DNA of 64,000 nt from Streptomyces aquilus (GCF_003955715.1 NZ_CP034463.1:1302001-1366000); one strand, 5' to 3'; numbered from the stretch's first letter, positions 25,715 to 34,767 are shown. Notes: generated from the sequence alone by a model not told the origin. Translations and numbers: made by a program.

Positions 25715-28597
25715 TCAGGTCCCTTTCAATGCCTCCCGCAGTCCTGTGCTGTCCGTTCCCGTCTTTCGGTACACCGCCGACAGCAGGCGTACGACCGTCT
25801 GCTCGTCGATGTGCAATTCCGTCGCGATCTCCGCCTTGCCCAGGCCCTCCACCGTCAGGTTGGCCGCCGTGCGCTCCCGGGACGTGAGCGCGTCCGTCTC
25901 GGTGCTGTGCAGACGGCGGGGGCGCAGGCCCGCCGCGGCCAGCTCGTCGCGGGCCTCCTCCACCAGCCCGTCGGCGCCGCACTGCACCGCCGCGTCCAGC
26001 CCCCGGTACAGCTGCTCGGCGGCCTCCGGGGCGCGCCCGGTGCGCCGCAGCTCGGTGCCCAGGGCGACCAGCGCACACGCCAGCTCGTACCCGGCCGGGG
26101 AGCATTCCAGGTGGGCGACGGCCTCCTCCAGGTACTTCACCCGCGCTGAACCCGAGGAGACCTCCGCCGCCGTGCGCAGGGCCTGGCCGATGGCGGAGGG
26201 GGTGCCGAACTGGCGGGCCCTGGAGAGGGCTTCGAGGGCCGTGGTGACCGCGCGTTCGGGGGTGTCGTGGCTCTCGGCGCGGGCCAGGTGGAGCTGCCAG
26301 GGGCACCAGGCGGGGTTGCGGATGCCGCGTGGGTCGAGGCGGCGGCCCGCGGCGGCCAGCTGGCCCACGGCGTCCTTGGTGAGGCCGCGGGCGAGGAGCA
26401 GTTCGCCGTAGACGGTCTGGGCGTCGGGGAAGACGACGGCGGCCGGGAAGGGCTCGCTGAAGGCGTAGTCCTCGGCGGTCCGCGCGGCCTCCGCGACCCG
26501 GCCGCGGGCGAGGAGGACCTCGATGAGGATGCCTACGGCGTACCAGTGGGCGGGGGTGCCGGGGCCGACGCGTTCGGCCAGCCGCAGTCCCGCGCGGACG
26601 AAGTCCTCGGCCTCGGCGAGCCGGCCGCGGCGGTAGCGGAGGTAGGCGAGGAGCGTGTAGCCGAAGGAGAGGTGGGCGCCGCGCCAGCCCTGGCGTTCGA
26701 AGTCGGCGATGCCGGCGGCGAAGAGTTCTTCCGTGCGGCCGGGGCGGTCCGCGTACATGAAGGCGAGCGCGACCAGGACCGGTACCTCGAAGCCGCGGTC
26801 GGGTTCGGCCCAGCCGAGGCCGCCGGCGAGGGCGCGCTCGGCGTGGTGGAGGGCGATGTGGGCGGGTTCGCCGCGCAGGACCGCGTCCCAGGTGCGCAGG
26901 CCGATGATGTACCGCTCGGTGAGGTCGCGGCCCTTGAGGCGGTCGGCGAGTTTGGCGAGGCGGCGGGAGCGGGAGGGGTGGTCGGGTTCGTCGGCCCGGA
27001 AGGCGTCCCACATGAACTGCTCGGAGACCATGCGCAGCTTGACGCGGGCGTCGTCGGTGACGCGGATCTCGCGGGCGAGGGTGTCGGAGGCCTCCGCGAG
27101 GCGGTCGCTGTGGGCGAGGACCTGGGAGAGGCGGTAGACGATCCGGTGGCGCAACTCCGGGTCGGCTATGGGTTCTTCGAGGGCGGCGCGCAGATGGTTG
27201 ACGGTGGTGGCGGGTTCGGTGAGCAGGGAGGCGCTGCCGAGTTCGTGGAGGACGGCGGCCCGGTCCTCGAAGGGCGGGGGTTCGCGCAGGGCGCGGGCGA
27301 GGTAGCTGCGGGCGGCGTCGGGGGCGCCGGAGCGGAGGGTCTCGGCGGCGGCGGCGCGCAGTTGCTGAACGACCCAGTTGTCGCCCTCGGGGTGGGTCTC
27401 TAGGAGGTGGCGGGCGGCGGCGGAGGGGCCCTGGCCGTCGTTGATGAGGCACCAGGCGGCCTGGCCGTGCAGGGCGACACGGACGCCGGAGGGGATGGCC
27501 CGGTAGACGGCGGTGGCGATGAGGGGGTGGACGAACTCCAGGGTCTCGGCGCCGGTGAGGATGCGGGCGCCGCGCAGGGCGTCGGCGGCGTCGGCGGCTT
27601 CTTCGTGGCCGAGCCCGGCGACGGCGGCGGCGAGCGTGGGGTGGATCTCGGTGCCGAGGACGGCGCAGGCCCAGGCGAAGCGGACGGTGGAGGTGCCGAG
27701 GCGTTCGAGGCGGGCGATCAGGCCGCTGCCCTTGACGGCGGCGGCGAGGTCGCGCAGCAGATGGGCGCCGGTCTCGGTGGGGTTGAGGCCGCGGTCGTGG
27801 ACCTTGGCGGTGAGCTCGACGGTCTCGAAGGGGTTGCCGGCGGTGACGGCCCAGCATTCCCGGCAGAACGCGTCGTCGGCATGGGTGCCGAGGGCCTCAC
27901 GGACGAGGCGGGCGACGGCGACGGCGCTGAGCGGTTCGAGGTCGATGGGACGACCGCCCGCGCGCCCCGGAAGTCCCCTGAACGACTCGGCGTGGTCGGG
28001 AAGTTCGTCGGGCCGGTAGGCGACCACCATCAGGAGCGGCAGGTCCTCGGCGCGGGGTGCGAACGCGGCGAGCCAGCCCAGGGATTCGGGGTCGGCCCAG
28101 TGCGCGTCGTCGAGGACCAGGACCATCGGGGCGCGCTGCACGGCGAGATGGGTGAGCACCCAGTCGAGGCCGTCGCGCAGGCCCTGCGGGTCGGGCGGGG
28201 CGCCGTCGGTCGGGGCGCACAGGCCGAGGGCGGGGCCGACGATGTCGTACCAACTGCCCAACCGGGCACGGAGATCGGCCTCCGCCGCGCCGGCGAACTG
28301 GGGTTGCAGCAGTTGCCGGGCGACATGGAAGGCGACGCGCTGTTCCTGGTCGCCGCCGCGGGCGGACAGGACGGTGCAGCCTCGGGCCGCGGCGCGGCGG
28401 CGGACCTCGGCCATCAGGGTGGTCTTGCCGAGTCCGGCGGGTCCGGCGAAGGCGAGGAGCGCGCCGCGGCGCTGCCCGCCCGGTTCGGCGCCGTCGGGGC
28501 GCAGCCCGGTGAGCTCTCCCAAAGCCTCGTCCACCGCAGCGAGTTCACTCTCGCGCTCGAAGAGCGTCCGATTGCTCCGCATGCTGCGCCGACCCAT
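25715..28597 (-). CDS. LAL-type LuxR regulator with AAA ATPase domain
   Basis: 960 residues, the usual size of large ATP-binding LuxR (LAL) regulators. The N-terminal NTPase has Walker A AGPAGLGKTTL (about residue 45) and Walker B MVLVLDDAHWAD (about 145). A long TPR-like middle follows, and a C-terminal LuxR helix-turn-helix: LTSRERTAANLTVEGLGKAEIATELHIDEQTVVRLLSAVYRKT. LALs (MalT, PikD relatives) activate catabolic or secondary-metabolite genes after binding a ligand and ATP. Start ATG 28597 has AGGGGG just upstream. No biosynthetic cluster lies beside it, so its targets are unclear. Confidence 0.92.
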   Translation of the reverse strand: MGRRSMRSNRTLFERESELAAVDEALGELTGLRPDGAEPGGQRRGALLAFAGPAGLGKTTLMAEVRRRAAARGCTVLSARGGDQEQRVAFHVARQLLQPQFAGAAEADLRARLGSWYDIVGPALGLCAPTDGAPPDPQGLRDGLDWVLTHLAVQRAPMVLVLDDAHWADPESLGWLAAFAPRAEDLPLLMVVAYRPDELPDHAESFRGLPGRAGGRPIDLEPLSAVAVARLVREALGTHADDAFCRECWAVTAGNPFETVELTAKVHDRGLNPTETGAHLLRDLAAAVKGSGLIARLERLGTSTVRFAWACAVLGTEIHPTLAAAVAGLGHEEAADAADALRGARILTGAETLEFVHPLIATAVYRAIPSGVRVALHGQAAWCLINDGQGPSAAARHLLETHPEGDNWVVQQLRAAAAETLRSGAPDAARSYLARALREPPPFEDRAAVLHELGSASLLTEPATTVNHLRAALEEPIADPELRHRIVYRLSQVLAHSDRLAEASDTLAREIRVTDDARVKLRMVSEQFMWDAFRADEPDHPSRSRRLAKLADRLKGRDLTERYIIGLRTWDAVLRGEPAHIALHHAERALAGGLGWAEPDRGFEVPVLVALAFMYADRPGRTEELFAAGIADFERQGWRGAHLSFGYTLLAYLRYRRGRLAEAEDFVRAGLRLAERVGPGTPAHWYAVGILIEVLLARGRVAEAARTAEDYAFSEPFPAAVVFPDAQTVYGELLLARGLTKDAVGQLAAAGRRLDPRGIRNPAWCPWQLHLARAESHDTPERAVTTALEALSRARQFGTPSAIGQALRTAAEVSSGSARVKYLEEAVAHLECSPAGYELACALVALGTELRRTGRAPEAAEQLYRGLDAAVQCGADGLVEEARDELAAAGLRPRRLHSTETDALTSRERTAANLTVEGLGKAEIATELHIDEQTVVRLLSAVYRKTGTDSTGLREALKGT

Positions 28598-28706
28598 GGC
28601 ACACCCCCTGCCGCGGTGGTACGTCCGCGCGGGGAGCGGGCGCACACCGTGACCTACAGGCACCTCAGCGTACGCCTCGGGCGGGTCGCGTGACCCGGTT
28701 CGGCCA

Positions 28707-29315
28707 TTACTGACCGAGGCTGTCGGCGGGTCTCCGGTGCCGCTCGTGATGCCGGGCCACCCGAGCCCGGTTCCCGCACGCCGGCTTGCACCACTCCTGG
28801 CGTGGATGCTCCTTGAGGAAGTACCGCACACAGCGCGGCCCATGGCAGGCGCGCAGCCGCTCCCGGTCAGGACCGGTGAGGAAGGCGATCGCGGCCCGTG
28901 CGAGCACCCCCGTGAGGTCCTCCTCGCCGTCCGGCACCCGGTGCTCCACGACGGGATCGGCGTCCTCGGCCCAGTGCAGCACCGGGACCGTGGGCGTGCG
29001 GGCGGCCGCGGTGTTGAGAAGGTCGACGGCGTCAGGCACCGGCATCAGGCGGGCCGCGTCGGCGGGGCTCGGGGCGCCCGGGCGTACCGCGCGGGCGAAC
29101 AAGGCCCGGACCGCCGCGCGCAGTTCGCGTACGGCGGCCAGTTCCGCGTCCCCGGCGGCGAAGCCCGGCGCCACGGTGCCGGGGTGGGCCTGGACCCAGG
29201 CCGTGAGGCCGGCCGGGTCGGTCAGGTCGTCGGCGACGCCGCCCTGGCCGTCGTGGCGGACGGTGAGGGCGAGGTCGAGCGCGAGGCGGGCGTCCCTGCT
29301 GATCGAGTCCTGCAT
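28707..29315 (-). CDS. CGNR zinc-finger / ABATE-domain protein
   Basis: 202 residues. The C terminus has the zinc motif C-x4-C ... C-x3-CGNR-x-R (ACHGPRCVRYFLKEHPRQEWCKPACGNRARVARHHERH), the hallmark of CGNR putative regulators; the N-terminal helical domain (LALDLALTVRHDGQGGVADDLTDPAGLTAWVQ...) is the ABATE stress-induced domain. Probably a DNA-binding regulator. Both the ATG at 29315 and an upstream in-frame GTG at 29336 lack a clear ribosome binding site, so the mRNA may be leaderless. It lies downstream of the universal stress gene, separated by short tandem repeats. Confidence 0.88.
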   Translation of the reverse strand: MQDSISRDARLALDLALTVRHDGQGGVADDLTDPAGLTAWVQAHPGTVAPGFAAGDAELAAVRELRAAVRALFARAVRPGAPSPADAARLMPVPDAVDLLNTAAARTPTVPVLHWAEDADPVVEHRVPDGEEDLTGVLARAAIAFLTGPDRERLRACHGPRCVRYFLKEHPRQEWCKPACGNRARVARHHERHRRPADSLGQ

Positions 29316-29344
29316 GGATCTAATGATAGAGGGCACACTTTCCC

Positions 29345-29392
29345 ATTAGGCGGGCTCCCTATTAGGCGCGCTCCTCATTAGGCGCGCTCCCC
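29345..29392. repeat. Three 16-bp tandem repeats covering the usp stop codon
   Basis: ATTAGGCGSGCTCC units begin at 29345, 29361 and 29377. The third overlaps the TAA stop (29378-29380) of the universal stress gene; each copy carries its own in-phase-shifted TAA on the minus strand. Confidence 0.85.
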
Positions 29393-30289
29393 ATTCGCCG
29401 CCTCGGGCGGCACCACCGCCACCGGGCTCGCCGCGTGCAGCAGCACCGCCTGCGTCACCGAGCCCATCATGCGCGCCGGCGCCAGCAGTCTGCGCCGATG
29501 GCGGCCGACCACGACCAGCTCGGCGTCCTTCGAGGCGGCGACGAGATGGCCCGCCGCGTCGCCCGGCGCCGTGTAGATGTCGACCGTCACGTCCGGGTGG
29601 CGTTTGCGGTGCGGGGCGAGGAATCCCTCGGCGAGCGTGCGGGTCTCGTTCTCGACGGCGTCCTGGTCGACGATCGGCGGGACGAGTTCGCCGGGGACGG
29701 CCCAGGCCTGGAGCGGCCACTGGAAGGCGGCGACGACCTGGAGGCGGGCGCCGCGCAGGGCGGCCTCGGTGTGGGCGAAGGCGAGCGTCGCCTCGCCGGG
29801 GGCGTCGACCTGGAGGCCGACGACCACGCGCGGGCCCGGCTCGACCTCCACCTCCTCATGCACCTCGCGGCCCGGCGGGGGCACCACGATCACCGGGCAC
29901 TCCGCGTCGCGAGCCGCGGCCATGCCGTTGGAGCCGAGCAGCAGGCCGGCGAAACCACCGCGTCCCCGGGAGCCGAGGACCAACAGCTGGGCTGTGGAGC
30001 CGAGTTCGGGTACGACGGTGCTCGATGCGCCCTCCAGCGCGAGGTACTCCGTGACCGGCCGGTCGGGGATGTCCGCGAGGCGGTCGCGTACGTCGTCGAG
30101 GACCGGGTCGTCGTCCGGCGCGGGCGGCCCGGCGGCCAGTACGTCGGGCCGCGCCCAGGCGGCGTACTGCCGTACATGGACCACCCGCAGCGGTGCCTGC
30201 CGTCTGCGGGCGGCGTCCAGGGCCCAGTCCAGGGCGCGCAGGCTGTCGTCCGAACCGTCGACCGCCGCGATGACCGGCAGGGTGCTCAT
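29378..30289 (-). CDS. Universal stress protein, two tandem USP domains
   Basis: 303 residues made of two USP (UspA-type) domains. Domain 1 begins LPVIAAVDGSDDSLRALDWALD and ends with the ATP-binding G-x2-G-x9-G(S/N) loop GSRGRGGFAGLLLGSNGMAAA. Domain 2 begins PRVVVGLQVDAPGEATLAFAH and its loop is degenerate (VVVGRHRRRLLAPARMMGSVTQAVL). Tandem USPs in actinobacteria are typical of hypoxia or stationary-phase regulons and bind ATP in the cytoplasm. The 162-bp gap upstream contains a short GGGTG/CACCC dyad but no gene. Confidence 0.92.
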   Translation of the reverse strand: MSTLPVIAAVDGSDDSLRALDWALDAARRRQAPLRVVHVRQYAAWARPDVLAAGPPAPDDDPVLDDVRDRLADIPDRPVTEYLALEGASSTVVPELGSTAQLLVLGSRGRGGFAGLLLGSNGMAAARDAECPVIVVPPPGREVHEEVEVEPGPRVVVGLQVDAPGEATLAFAHTEAALRGARLQVVAAFQWPLQAWAVPGELVPPIVDQDAVENETRTLAEGFLAPHRKRHPDVTVDIYTAPGDAAGHLVAASKDAELVVVGRHRRRLLAPARMMGSVTQAVLLHAASPVAVVPPEAANGERA

Positions 30290-30451
30290 GGGTTCCTCAC
30301 CTCCGGGATACGACCGTCCCCCGGGGCCAGCCTCGCTCAGGCGGTCACCCCGGAGGTGTGCTCACGGTCGCGTGTCCGGAAAAACGGGTGGAACACCCCC
30401 GGATCAGCGGCTCACACCGAGCCGCGACACGTCACCTCGTCTCGTCTGCTG

Positions 30452-30694
30452 TCAGGTGAGGTCGAACTCCCCTTCCCTCGCGCCCGACACGAAGGCACCC
30501 CACTCGGCGGGTGTGAAGATCAGGGAAGGGCTCTCCGGGCGGCCGCTGTTGCGCATCGCGATGAATCCCTCGACAAAGGCGATCTGGACATCCCCCAGGC
30601 CACGGCTGCTGGACTGCCATTCGGCGGTGCTGAGGTCCAGCTCGGGCTTGTCCCAGCCCATGAGCGGCTGCTGCTGGATGGTGGTCTCGGCCAC
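30452..30694 (-). CDS. DUF397 domain protein
   Basis: 80 residues. LDLSTAEWQSSSRGLGDVQIAFVEGFIAMRNSGRPESPSLIFTPAEWGAFVSGAREGEFDL is a textbook DUF397 sequence, including the final 'F....EW.aF..g...GEFD' motif. GTG 30694 has GGGAGGAG 8 nt upstream. DUF397 proteins usually sit beside an XRE-type regulator (as with BldB-like and WhiJ systems in Streptomyces) and act with it in developmental control; no such partner is adjacent here. Confidence 0.88.
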   Translation of the reverse strand: MAETTIQQQPLMGWDKPELDLSTAEWQSSSRGLGDVQIAFVEGFIAMRNSGRPESPSLIFTPAEWGAFVSGAREGEFDLT

Positions 30695-30800
30695 GTCCGT
30701 GCTCCTCCCGATTGCGTCGTCCGCGGCCAGCCTAGCGATCCACTTCGGCCGCCGACAGGCCACGTGAGGGGGACCTTTCAACGACCTTCCGGGTCGCGTT

Positions 30801-31967
30801 TCACGCATCAGGGGGTTCGGACCCCACGAGCCACATGGAGAAGAACTGCGAGCCGCCGCCGTAGGCGTGCCCGAGCACCTTCCGCGCCCCGTCCACCTGG
30901 TGCTCACCCGCCTGCCCGCGCACCTGGAGGGCCGCCTCCGCGAAGCGGATCATGCCGGAGGCGCCGATGGGGTTGGTGGACAGCACGCCGCCGGACATGT
31001 TGACGGGCAGGTCGCCGTCGAGTTCGGTGACCCCGGACTCGGTGAGCTTCCAGCCCTCGCCCTCGTCGGCGAAGCCCAGGTTCTCCAGCCACATCGGCTC
31101 GTACCAGGAGAACGGCACGTACATCTCGACGGCGTCGATGTCCCGGCGCGGGTCGGCGATGCCGGCCTGCCGGTACACGTCCGCCGCGCAGTCCTTCCCC
31201 GCCTGCGGCGACACCGCGTCCTTGCCCGCGAAGAGCGTGGGTTCGCTGCGCATGGCGCCGCCGAGCATCCAGGCCGCCGGCCGGGGCGCGCGGGCGGCCC
31301 CGGCCCGGTCGGTGAGCACCATCGCGCAGGCGCCGTCGGAGGACGGGCAGGTCTCGGAGTAGCGGATGGGGTCCCAGAGCATGGGCGAGGCCTGGACCTT
31401 CTCCAGGGTGATGTCGTGCTCGTGAAGGTGCGCGTAGGGGTTCTTCAGGGCGTTGCGCCGGTCCTTGTACGCGACCAGGGAGCCGACCGTGTCGGGCGCG
31501 CCGGTGCGGCGCATGTACGCGCGCACGTGCGGCGCGAAGAAGCCGCCCGCCCCGGCCAGCAACGGCTGCTGGAAGGGGATGGGGAGGGACAGTCCCCACA
31601 TGGCGTTGGACTCGGACTGCTTCTCGAAGGCGACGGTGAGCACGGTGCCGTGGACGCGGGCCGCGACCAGGTTGGCGGCGACCAGCGCGGTGGACCCGCC
31701 GACCGATCCCGCCGTGTGCACCCGCAGCATCGGCTTGCCCACCGCGCCGAGCGCGTCGGCGAGGTAGAGCTCCGGCATCATGACGCCCTCGAAGAAGTCG
31801 GGCGCCTTGCCGACGACGACGGCGTCGATGTCGGCCCACGTCAACTCGGCGTCGTCGAGGGCGCGCCCGGCCGCCTCCCGGACGAGCCCGGCGATCGAGA
31901 CGTCCCGGCGGGCGGCGACGTGCTTGGTCTGGCCGATGCCGGTGACGGCCACGGGCTCCTTGCTCAT
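30801..31967 (-). CDS. Thiolase-like lipid-transfer protein (SCP2-thiolase/Ltp type), nucleophilic Cys absent
   Basis: 388 residues with a thiolase fold (VAVTGIGQTKHVAARRDVSIAGLVREAAGRALDDA at the N terminus; NPIGASGMIRFAEAALQVRG and HAYGGGSQFF near the C terminus). The segment that should hold the acylated Cys reads RVHTAGSVGGSTAL, with no Cys. Such proteins, e.g. Ltp2 of steroid-degrading actinobacteria, act as retro-aldolases on CoA thioesters when complexed with a DUF35 partner. Its ATG overlaps the preceding gene's stop by 4 nt, so it is the last gene of a four-gene operon (crotonase, DUF35, thiolase-like 2, this). Confidence 0.85.
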   Translation of the reverse strand: MSKEPVAVTGIGQTKHVAARRDVSIAGLVREAAGRALDDAELTWADIDAVVVGKAPDFFEGVMMPELYLADALGAVGKPMLRVHTAGSVGGSTALVAANLVAARVHGTVLTVAFEKQSESNAMWGLSLPIPFQQPLLAGAGGFFAPHVRAYMRRTGAPDTVGSLVAYKDRRNALKNPYAHLHEHDITLEKVQASPMLWDPIRYSETCPSSDGACAMVLTDRAGAARAPRPAAWMLGGAMRSEPTLFAGKDAVSPQAGKDCAADVYRQAGIADPRRDIDAVEMYVPFSWYEPMWLENLGFADEGEGWKLTESGVTELDGDLPVNMSGGVLSTNPIGASGMIRFAEAALQVRGQAGEHQVDGARKVLGHAYGGGSQFFSMWLVGSEPPDA

Positions 31968-33016
31968 CGCGGATCCCCTTCGAGTACGGCGACCAGGTTC
32001 TGTTGCAGACAGGGGCCGGAGGTGGCGTGGGCGAGGGCCCGGTCGGACTCGCCCCGGTGGATGCGCGCGGCGGCCTCGCCGATGCGGATCAGTCCCGCGG
32101 CCATCATCGGGTTGGCGGCGAGGGCGCCACCGGACGGGTTGACCCGCACGTTCTCGTCCAGCCGCAGCGCCTTGCGCAGCACGACCTCCTGCGAGCTGAA
32201 CGGCGCGTGCAACTCGGCGGTGTCCACGGGCCGTTCGAAGGCGCCCGCCTTCTCGGCGGCCAGGCGGGTGGAGGGTGAGTCGGTGAGATCGCGGACACCG
32301 AGGCCGTGGGCCTCGATGCGGTGGTCGATGCCGCGGATCCAGGCGGGGCGGGAACACAGTTCGCGGGCTCGCTCCCCCGCGGCGAGGACGACGGCGGCGG
32401 CGCCGTCACCGATGGGCGGGCAGTCGCCGGTGCGCAGGGGTCGTACGACATAGTCCCCTTGCGGCACCGAACCTCGCAGCTGGGCACGGGTGTTGTCGGT
32501 GGCGCGACTGCGGGTGCCGATGCCGGCCAGGGCGGGCTCGTCGGTGTCGCCCGCGTCGATCAGGGCCTGTGCCTGGAGGGCGGCGAGGGCGACGGAGTCG
32601 GGCCACAGGGGTGCCACGTAGTACGGGTCGAGCTGACGGGTCAGTACGTCGCGGACGGAGCCGGGCGAGGACTTGCCGTACGAGTACACCAGCGCGGTGT
32701 CGGCGTCCCCCGACAGGAGCTTGGTCCACGCCTCGTACAGCGCCCACGCACCGTCCGTCTCCACGTGCGACTCGGAGATCGGCGGCCAGGCGCCCACGCC
32801 GTCGAGAGCGAGGGTGAAGGAGAAGGCACGCCCGGCGAGGTAGTCGCAGGAGCCGGAGCAGGTGAAGCCGATGTCGGCGGTCTTCAGGCCGGTCCGGTCG
32901 AGGACGTCGTGCAGGACCGGCATGAGCATCTCCACCTCGGACTGTTCCTCGGTGGTGCGCAGGATGTCGGACTGGGCGAAGGCGACGACGGCGATGTCCC
33001 TGGTCACGGCTGTCAC
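31964..33016 (-). CDS. Thiolase-like protein 2 (lipid-transfer type)
   Basis: 350 residues. N-terminal DIAVVAFAQSDILRTTEEQSEVEMLMPVLHDVLDRTGL and C-terminal NPSGGALAANPMMAAGLIRIGEAAARI ... SGPCLQQN identify a non-canonical thiolase. The nucleophile region (SESHVETDGAWALYEAW) lacks Cys. Two such paralogues next to each other suggest a heteromeric complex. GTG 33016 overlaps the DUF35 stop by 4 nt (GTGA), and its own stop overlaps the next ATG by 4 nt; this strict coupling supports a stoichiometric complex. Confidence 0.85.
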   Translation of the reverse strand: MTAVTRDIAVVAFAQSDILRTTEEQSEVEMLMPVLHDVLDRTGLKTADIGFTCSGSCDYLAGRAFSFTLALDGVGAWPPISESHVETDGAWALYEAWTKLLSGDADTALVYSYGKSSPGSVRDVLTRQLDPYYVAPLWPDSVALAALQAQALIDAGDTDEPALAGIGTRSRATDNTRAQLRGSVPQGDYVVRPLRTGDCPPIGDGAAAVVLAAGERARELCSRPAWIRGIDHRIEAHGLGVRDLTDSPSTRLAAEKAGAFERPVDTAELHAPFSSQEVVLRKALRLDENVRVNPSGGALAANPMMAAGLIRIGEAAARIHRGESDRALAHATSGPCLQQNLVAVLEGDPR

Positions 33017-33954
33017 AGCAGCTCCTTGTAGGTCTCGTAGTCCGCGTCGGGTTCGCCGGTGGGCCGGTAGTGGTCGGGGTAGCGGCCCCCGTCGGTCCAC
33101 ACCGGTTCGACCCTGAGTCCCATCCGCACCTGGTCGTACGGGATGCCGCCGATGCGTCCGTGCAGGGCGAGGTCGGCGCCGTCGAGGGCGATGTGGGCGT
33201 AGACGTAGGGGACTTCGATGTCGAGGTTCTTCGCCTTGATGTTGACGATGCAGAAGGTGGTGACCGTGCCGGCCGGGCCCACCTCGACCTGTTCCGCGGT
33301 GGCGACTCCGCACGTGGGGCACGCGCCCCTCGGGGGGACGTACACCTTGCGGCAGGACGGGCAGCGTTCGCCCACGGCGCGGTGGTCGGCGAGGGCGTTG
33401 ATGTAGGCGGTCTGGGCGCGGCCGGGTGAGTAGGTGTAGTCGAGGCGGGCGGCGGCGACGATGCCGGTGACCGGGTCCTCGAACTCGCCACTGTGGCCGG
33501 TGGGTTGGGCGGGATCGCCGTCGTACGGCTCGAAGCAGGCGATGTCGGTGATCGCGCCGACGCGGTCCTCGGCCCAGCGGACGCGGACGCGCAGGCCGGT
33601 GTGGACGGCGTCGGGGCCGGGGGCGTCGAGGGCGTGGAGGAGGGCGGTGTCGGCGCCGTCGAGGCGGACGAGGACCCAGGCGAAGGGCGAGGACAGGGGC
33701 TGACCGCGGCGGGGTTCGTGGTTCCAGGCCCAGGTGGTGACGGTGCCGGTGGGGGCCACCTCGACGAGGTCGCGGATCTCCTCCGCGGTGACGGGGTCGT
33801 ACTCGACGGGCGGGACGAGGGTGCGGCCGTCGCCGGTGCGTACGCCGAGGACGACGCGGTCGCGCAGGCCGGTCAGGAAGGCGCTCTGGACGGGGCCGAG
33901 GGAACGGGTGAAGGGGAACTCGACGACCAGCGGGGCTTTCAGGACTTCCGGCAT
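33013..33954 (-). CDS. Tandem DUF35 OB-fold protein with one zinc ribbon
   Basis: 313 residues containing two DUF35-type OB folds. The second has a complete rubredoxin-like zinc ribbon CPSCRKVYVPPRGACPTC (about residue 215) followed by GPAGTVTTFCIVNIKAKNLDIEVPYVYAHIALDGADLALHGRI. The first (APTGTVTTWAWNHEPRRGQPLSSPFAWVLVRLDGADTALLHAL) lacks a ribbon. DUF35 proteins bind acyl-CoA and dock onto thiolase-like partners (ChsH2-Ltp2 in steroid side-chain cleavage). It lies 12 nt after the crotonase gene. A duplicated DUF35 next to two thiolase-like genes suggests one OB domain per partner (inference). Confidence 0.88.
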   Translation of the reverse strand: MPEVLKAPLVVEFPFTRSLGPVQSAFLTGLRDRVVLGVRTGDGRTLVPPVEYDPVTAEEIRDLVEVAPTGTVTTWAWNHEPRRGQPLSSPFAWVLVRLDGADTALLHALDAPGPDAVHTGLRVRVRWAEDRVGAITDIACFEPYDGDPAQPTGHSGEFEDPVTGIVAAARLDYTYSPGRAQTAYINALADHRAVGERCPSCRKVYVPPRGACPTCGVATAEQVEVGPAGTVTTFCIVNIKAKNLDIEVPYVYAHIALDGADLALHGRIGGIPYDQVRMGLRVEPVWTDGGRYPDHYRPTGEPDADYETYKELL

Positions 33955-33966
33955 CGCCGGCCTCCT

Positions 33967-34767
33967 TCAGTGGCGCTTGTAGACGGGCGGGCGCTTCTCC
34001 GCGAAGGCGCGGGCGCCTTCCTTGGCGTCGGCGGTGTCGAACACCGGCCAGCCGCGCTTGAGTTCGGCGGCGAGACCCTCGGTCTCGGTCAGTTCGGCGG
34101 TCTCGTAGACGGACGCCTTGACGGCTTCGACCGCCAACGGGGCGCAGGCGTTGATCTGTTCGGCGATCTCCAGGGCCTTGGTCAGGGCCGTGCCGTCGGG
34201 GACGACGTGGCCGATCAGTCCGATGTCGGCGGCCTCGCGGGCGCTGTACGGGCGGCCGGTGAGGAGCATCTCCAGGGCGTGGGTGCGCGGGATCTGGCGC
34301 TGGAGGCGGACGGTGGAGCCGCCGATAGGGAACAGGCCGCGTTTGACCTCGAAGAGGCCGAAGGTCGCCGACTCCCCGGCGACGCGGATGTCGGTGCCCT
34401 GGAGCATCTCGGTGCCGCCCGCGACGCAGTACCCCTCGACGGCGGCGATGACCGGTTTGCGGGGGCGGTGATGGCGGAGCATCGCCTTCCAGTGCAGGTC
34501 GGGGTCGGCCTTGAGGCGGTCGCGGTACTGCTCGCCCTCCATGCCCTTCCCGGCGAGGGCCTTGAGGTCCATGCCGGCGCAGAAGGAGCCGCCCGCGCCG
34601 GTGAACACGATCGAGCGGACCGTGTCGTCCGCGTCGGCTTCCAGCCAGCCGTCGTACAGGCCGACGAGCATCGCCAGCGAGAGCGCGTTCTTGGCCTCCG
34701 GCCGGTTGAGCGTGAGCACCAGTGTGGCGCCCTCGCGCCGCACGGTGAGGTGTTCCGTCCCACCCAT
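33967..34767 (-). CDS. Enoyl-CoA hydratase/isomerase (crotonase) family protein
   Basis: 266 residues. Crotonase marks: LTLNRPEAKNALSLAMLVGL, oxyanion-hole segments GAGGSFCAGMDLKAL and EGYCVAGGTEML, with Glu in GGTEM and a second acid in GLFEVKRGLFPIGGS at the positions of the two catalytic glutamates. It probably hydrates an alpha,beta-unsaturated acyl-CoA, giving the beta-hydroxy substrate for the downstream thiolase-like/DUF35 aldolase. First gene of the operon; its promoter region faces the FadD-type ligase gene. Confidence 0.9.
   Translation of the reverse strand: MGGTEHLTVRREGATLVLTLNRPEAKNALSLAMLVGLYDGWLEADADDTVRSIVFTGAGGSFCAGMDLKALAGKGMEGEQYRDRLKADPDLHWKAMLRHHRPRKPVIAAVEGYCVAGGTEMLQGTDIRVAGESATFGLFEVKRGLFPIGGSTVRLQRQIPRTHALEMLLTGRPYSAREAADIGLIGHVVPDGTALTKALEIAEQINACAPLAVEAVKASVYETAELTETEGLAAELKRGWPVFDTADAKEGARAFAEKRPPVYKRH

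Noticed and set aside
30801..33016. Assignment of the two thiolase-like genes as acetyl-CoA acetyltransferases (fadA)
   Set aside because: Neither has the nucleophilic cysteine, and both sit with DUF35, which fits the lipid-transfer/aldolase group.
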